Shown here: one piece after another, positions 5,896 through 6,666 of the stretch
How the letters are laid out: each line of letters opens with the position of its first letter
Numbering within the stretch: the stretch's first letter is position 1
Assembly: GCA_007122815.1 (NCBI GenBank)
Contig: SKSV01000403.1
Location: 1 to 6,666, forward strand
Source of the DNA: Trueperaceae bacterium
GTDB taxonomy: Bacteria; Deinococcota; Deinococci; Deinococcales; Trueperaceae
DNA length: 6,666 nt
Direction: 5' to 3'
Made by a program: the position numbers and the translations under genes
The notes under the pieces: generated by a model
What the model was told of the DNA's origin: nothing
The model's input: only the letters and a program-made list of their open reading frames with translations
Database searches by the model: none

Positions 5896-5923
5896 GGACC
5901 GCTTAAGCTACTCCTGCGATAAT
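5891..5923 (+). promoter_or_regulatory. Extended -10 promoter with doubled CTTAAG motif, upstream of the Ig-like lipoprotein gene
   Basis: TGCGATAAT at 5915-5923 is an extended -10 (TGn plus GATAAT, five of six to TATAAT). No TTGACA-like -35 lies at the right distance. Instead, CTTAAG occurs at 5891-5896 and 5902-5907, a repeat with an 11-bp period spanning the expected -35 position. That layout is what PhoB/OmpR-type activators use, but CTTAAG is itself palindromic, so other readings are possible. Predicted transcription start is near 5930, giving a leader of roughly 155 nt. The first motif contains the stop codon of the phosphoglycosyl transferase gene. Confidence 0.5.
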
Positions 5924-5954
5924 GTTCAGTGTTTGTACCGTCAGGACGATCGCG

Positions 5955-6046
5955 GCGTCACGTCACAAGTGGCGCACGGTCGGCTTGGCCCAGACCCTAG
6001 CTCCTCCGTCCGGGCCGTGACGCATACGCGTGGCCGTCGGTCTGGG
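5955..6046 (+). other. Leader with two crossing 8-bp inverted repeats
   Basis: GCGTCACG (5955-5962) is the exact reverse complement of CGTGACGC (6016-6023), and CCCAGACC (5989-5996) of GGTCTGGG (6039-6046). The pairs interleave, so in RNA they would form a pseudoknot or two alternative folds. This lies in the untranslated stretch between the phosphoglycosyl transferase gene and the lipoprotein gene. I do not recognise a known riboswitch in it. The inverted repeats are seen directly; a regulatory role is inferred. Confidence 0.4.
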
Positions 6047-6052
6047 GTGGAT

Positions 6053-6080
6053 CGCGCAAGTTTGCGCGGGGAAAGGAAGG
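6053..6080 (+). promoter_or_regulatory. Hairpin next to a strong ribosome binding site
   Basis: CGCGCAA (6053-6059) and TTGCGCG (6062-6068) form a perfect inverted repeat that closes as a six-pair stem with an AGTT loop. Four bases later comes AAGGAAGG (6073-6080), a purine-rich SD five bases before the ATG at 6086. The stem may keep the ribosome site open or stabilise the transcript; no U-tract follows, so it is not an intrinsic terminator. Confidence 0.5.
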
Positions 6081-6085
6081 AAGAG

Positions 6086-6666
6086 ATGCTCAGGAAGCTC
6101 TTACCCATACTGTTGGTCCTGGGGGTACTCGCCGCATGCTCGGAGCCGGCGCCCGAGGTCGAGAATCTGACCGCGACCGAAACCGTGTCCGCGCGCACCG
6201 GTATCGAGGTATCGGACGGCAACCTCTACGCGGACCAGGGCACCAGCGTCAGCTTCAGCTTCGCGACCGAAGGCGGCCAGGCGCCGATCAGCTTCGACCT
6301 GGACGTCAGTCCGGCCGGGGCCTTGACGCTGACGGACCACGGTGACGGAACGGCCACCGTGAGCGGCACCGCCGGAGACGCGGACGACGTCGTCACCTTC
6401 ACTGTCACCGCCATGGACAGCAGCGGTCAGGAGGCGGAGGTGGTACGGACGTTCACGGTCGTGGCCGTCACCGAGTTCACGGCCGACGATTACGTGCCCC
6501 ACGCCGGCGTCGCGAACGTCAACACCCCTATCGAAATCGATCCTCCGGCCACCAGCGGCGGCGTAGCACCGCTGAGCTACAGCCTCTCATCGGGCGAGCT
6601 GCCGCCGGACTTCGTCACGGTGGCTGCGGAACCTGACGATATAGTGACGCACAGCGTCGAGCTGGA
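6086..6666 (+). CDS. Secreted lipoprotein with Ig-like (He_PIG-type) repeats, N-terminal part (3' end outside window)
   Basis: The frame is open from ATG 6086 through the right edge, giving 193 complete codons. MLRKLLPILLVLGVLAACSE is a textbook lipoprotein signal: Lys and Arg, a hydrophobic core, and lipobox LAAC with Cys18, so the protein should be lipid-anchored outside the cytoplasmic membrane. The mature part is acidic and has no Lys in the visible region. Residues ~46-128 form one Ig-like domain (GTSVSFSFATEGGQAPISFDL...GDGTATVSGTAG...VVTFTVTAMDSSGQEAEVVRTFTV). A second starts at ~145 with NTPIEIDPPATSGGVAPLSYSLSSGELPP. Both match the putative-Ig (He_PIG) pattern in bacterial surface proteins. 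A strong SD lies at 6073-6080. Placed after the EPS genes but behind its own promoter, it could be a polymer-binding or adhesion protein; that role is a guess, and C-terminal domains are unseen. Confidence 0.85.
   Translation, partial: MLRKLLPILLVLGVLAACSEPAPEVENLTATETVSARTGIEVSDGNLYADQGTSVSFSFATEGGQAPISFDLDVSPAGALTLTDHGDGTATVSGTAGDADDVVTFTVTAMDSSGQEAEVVRTFTVVAVTEFTADDYVPHAGVANVNTPIEIDPPATSGGVAPLSYSLSSGELPPDFVTVAAEPDDIVTHSVEL

Noticed and set aside
5886..5910. Intrinsic terminator after the phosphoglycosyl transferase gene
   Set aside because: The CTTAAG pair could form a six-pair stem, but it is AT-rich, has no U-tract, and sits next to a good -10, so a promoter or operator reading fits better.
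5930..6085. Known riboswitch class (for example cyclic-di-GMP or cobalamin)
   Set aside because: CACAAGTGGCGCAC looked vaguely like part of a cyclic-di-GMP-I motif, but the conserved core and receptor sequences are missing.

Overview
The window is high-GC bacterial DNA, densely coding and free of tRNA, rRNA, transposase, integrase or CRISPR signals. It looks like part of a cell-surface or exopolysaccharide (EPS) biosynthesis and modification locus. The phylum cannot be fixed from the sequence. Two genes lack a Shine-Dalgarno (SD) site and have a TAnnnT- or TATGAC-like hexamer just upstream of a GTG codon, which suggests leaderless mRNAs. Those are common in Deinococcota and Actinobacteria. 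Two lipoproteins with standard lipoboxes would suit a Deinococcota (Trueperaceae-like) or other diderm organism, but this is only a guess.

Layout from left to right. (1) The 3' end of a GT4 glycosyltransferase on the + strand, cut by the window edge. (2) A convergent junction made of a 20-bp tandem repeat array (about 281-420) that carries the stop codons of both flanking genes. (3) On the - strand, a lipoprotein-type right-handed beta-helix protein of the PL9 pectate-lyase kind with its catalytic and calcium residues intact. (4) A short divergent promoter region. (5) On the + strand, an EpsD-like GT4 glycosyltransferase whose start is best placed at a GTG at 1803. (6) On the - strand, a NodB/CE4-like polysaccharide deacetylase that overlaps the previous gene tail to tail by 55 bp. 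(7) A second divergent intergenic region. (8) On the + strand, a translationally coupled pair: an ArnB-like DegT/DnrJ/EryC1 PLP sugar aminotransferase and a small monotopic phosphoglycosyl transferase. (9) A 190-bp intergenic region with an extended -10 promoter, a doubled CTTAAG motif and a structured leader. (10) On the + strand, the 5' part of a lipoprotein with Ig-like (He_PIG-type) repeats, running off the right edge.

How they could work together (inference from families and context): the aminotransferase makes a nucleotide-linked amino sugar, the phosphoglycosyl transferase loads the first sugar phosphate onto undecaprenyl phosphate, and the two GT4 enzymes extend the glycan. The deacetylase could remove N- or O-acetyl groups, and the lipid-anchored beta-helix lyase could trim or release polymer outside the cell. 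No flippase, polymerase or chain-length regulator is in view, so the locus must continue outside the window or use parts elsewhere. No wholly new system is evident. The most unusual items are non-coding: the repeat array that terminates two genes, and the leader of the last lipoprotein gene, which has two crossing inverted repeats.
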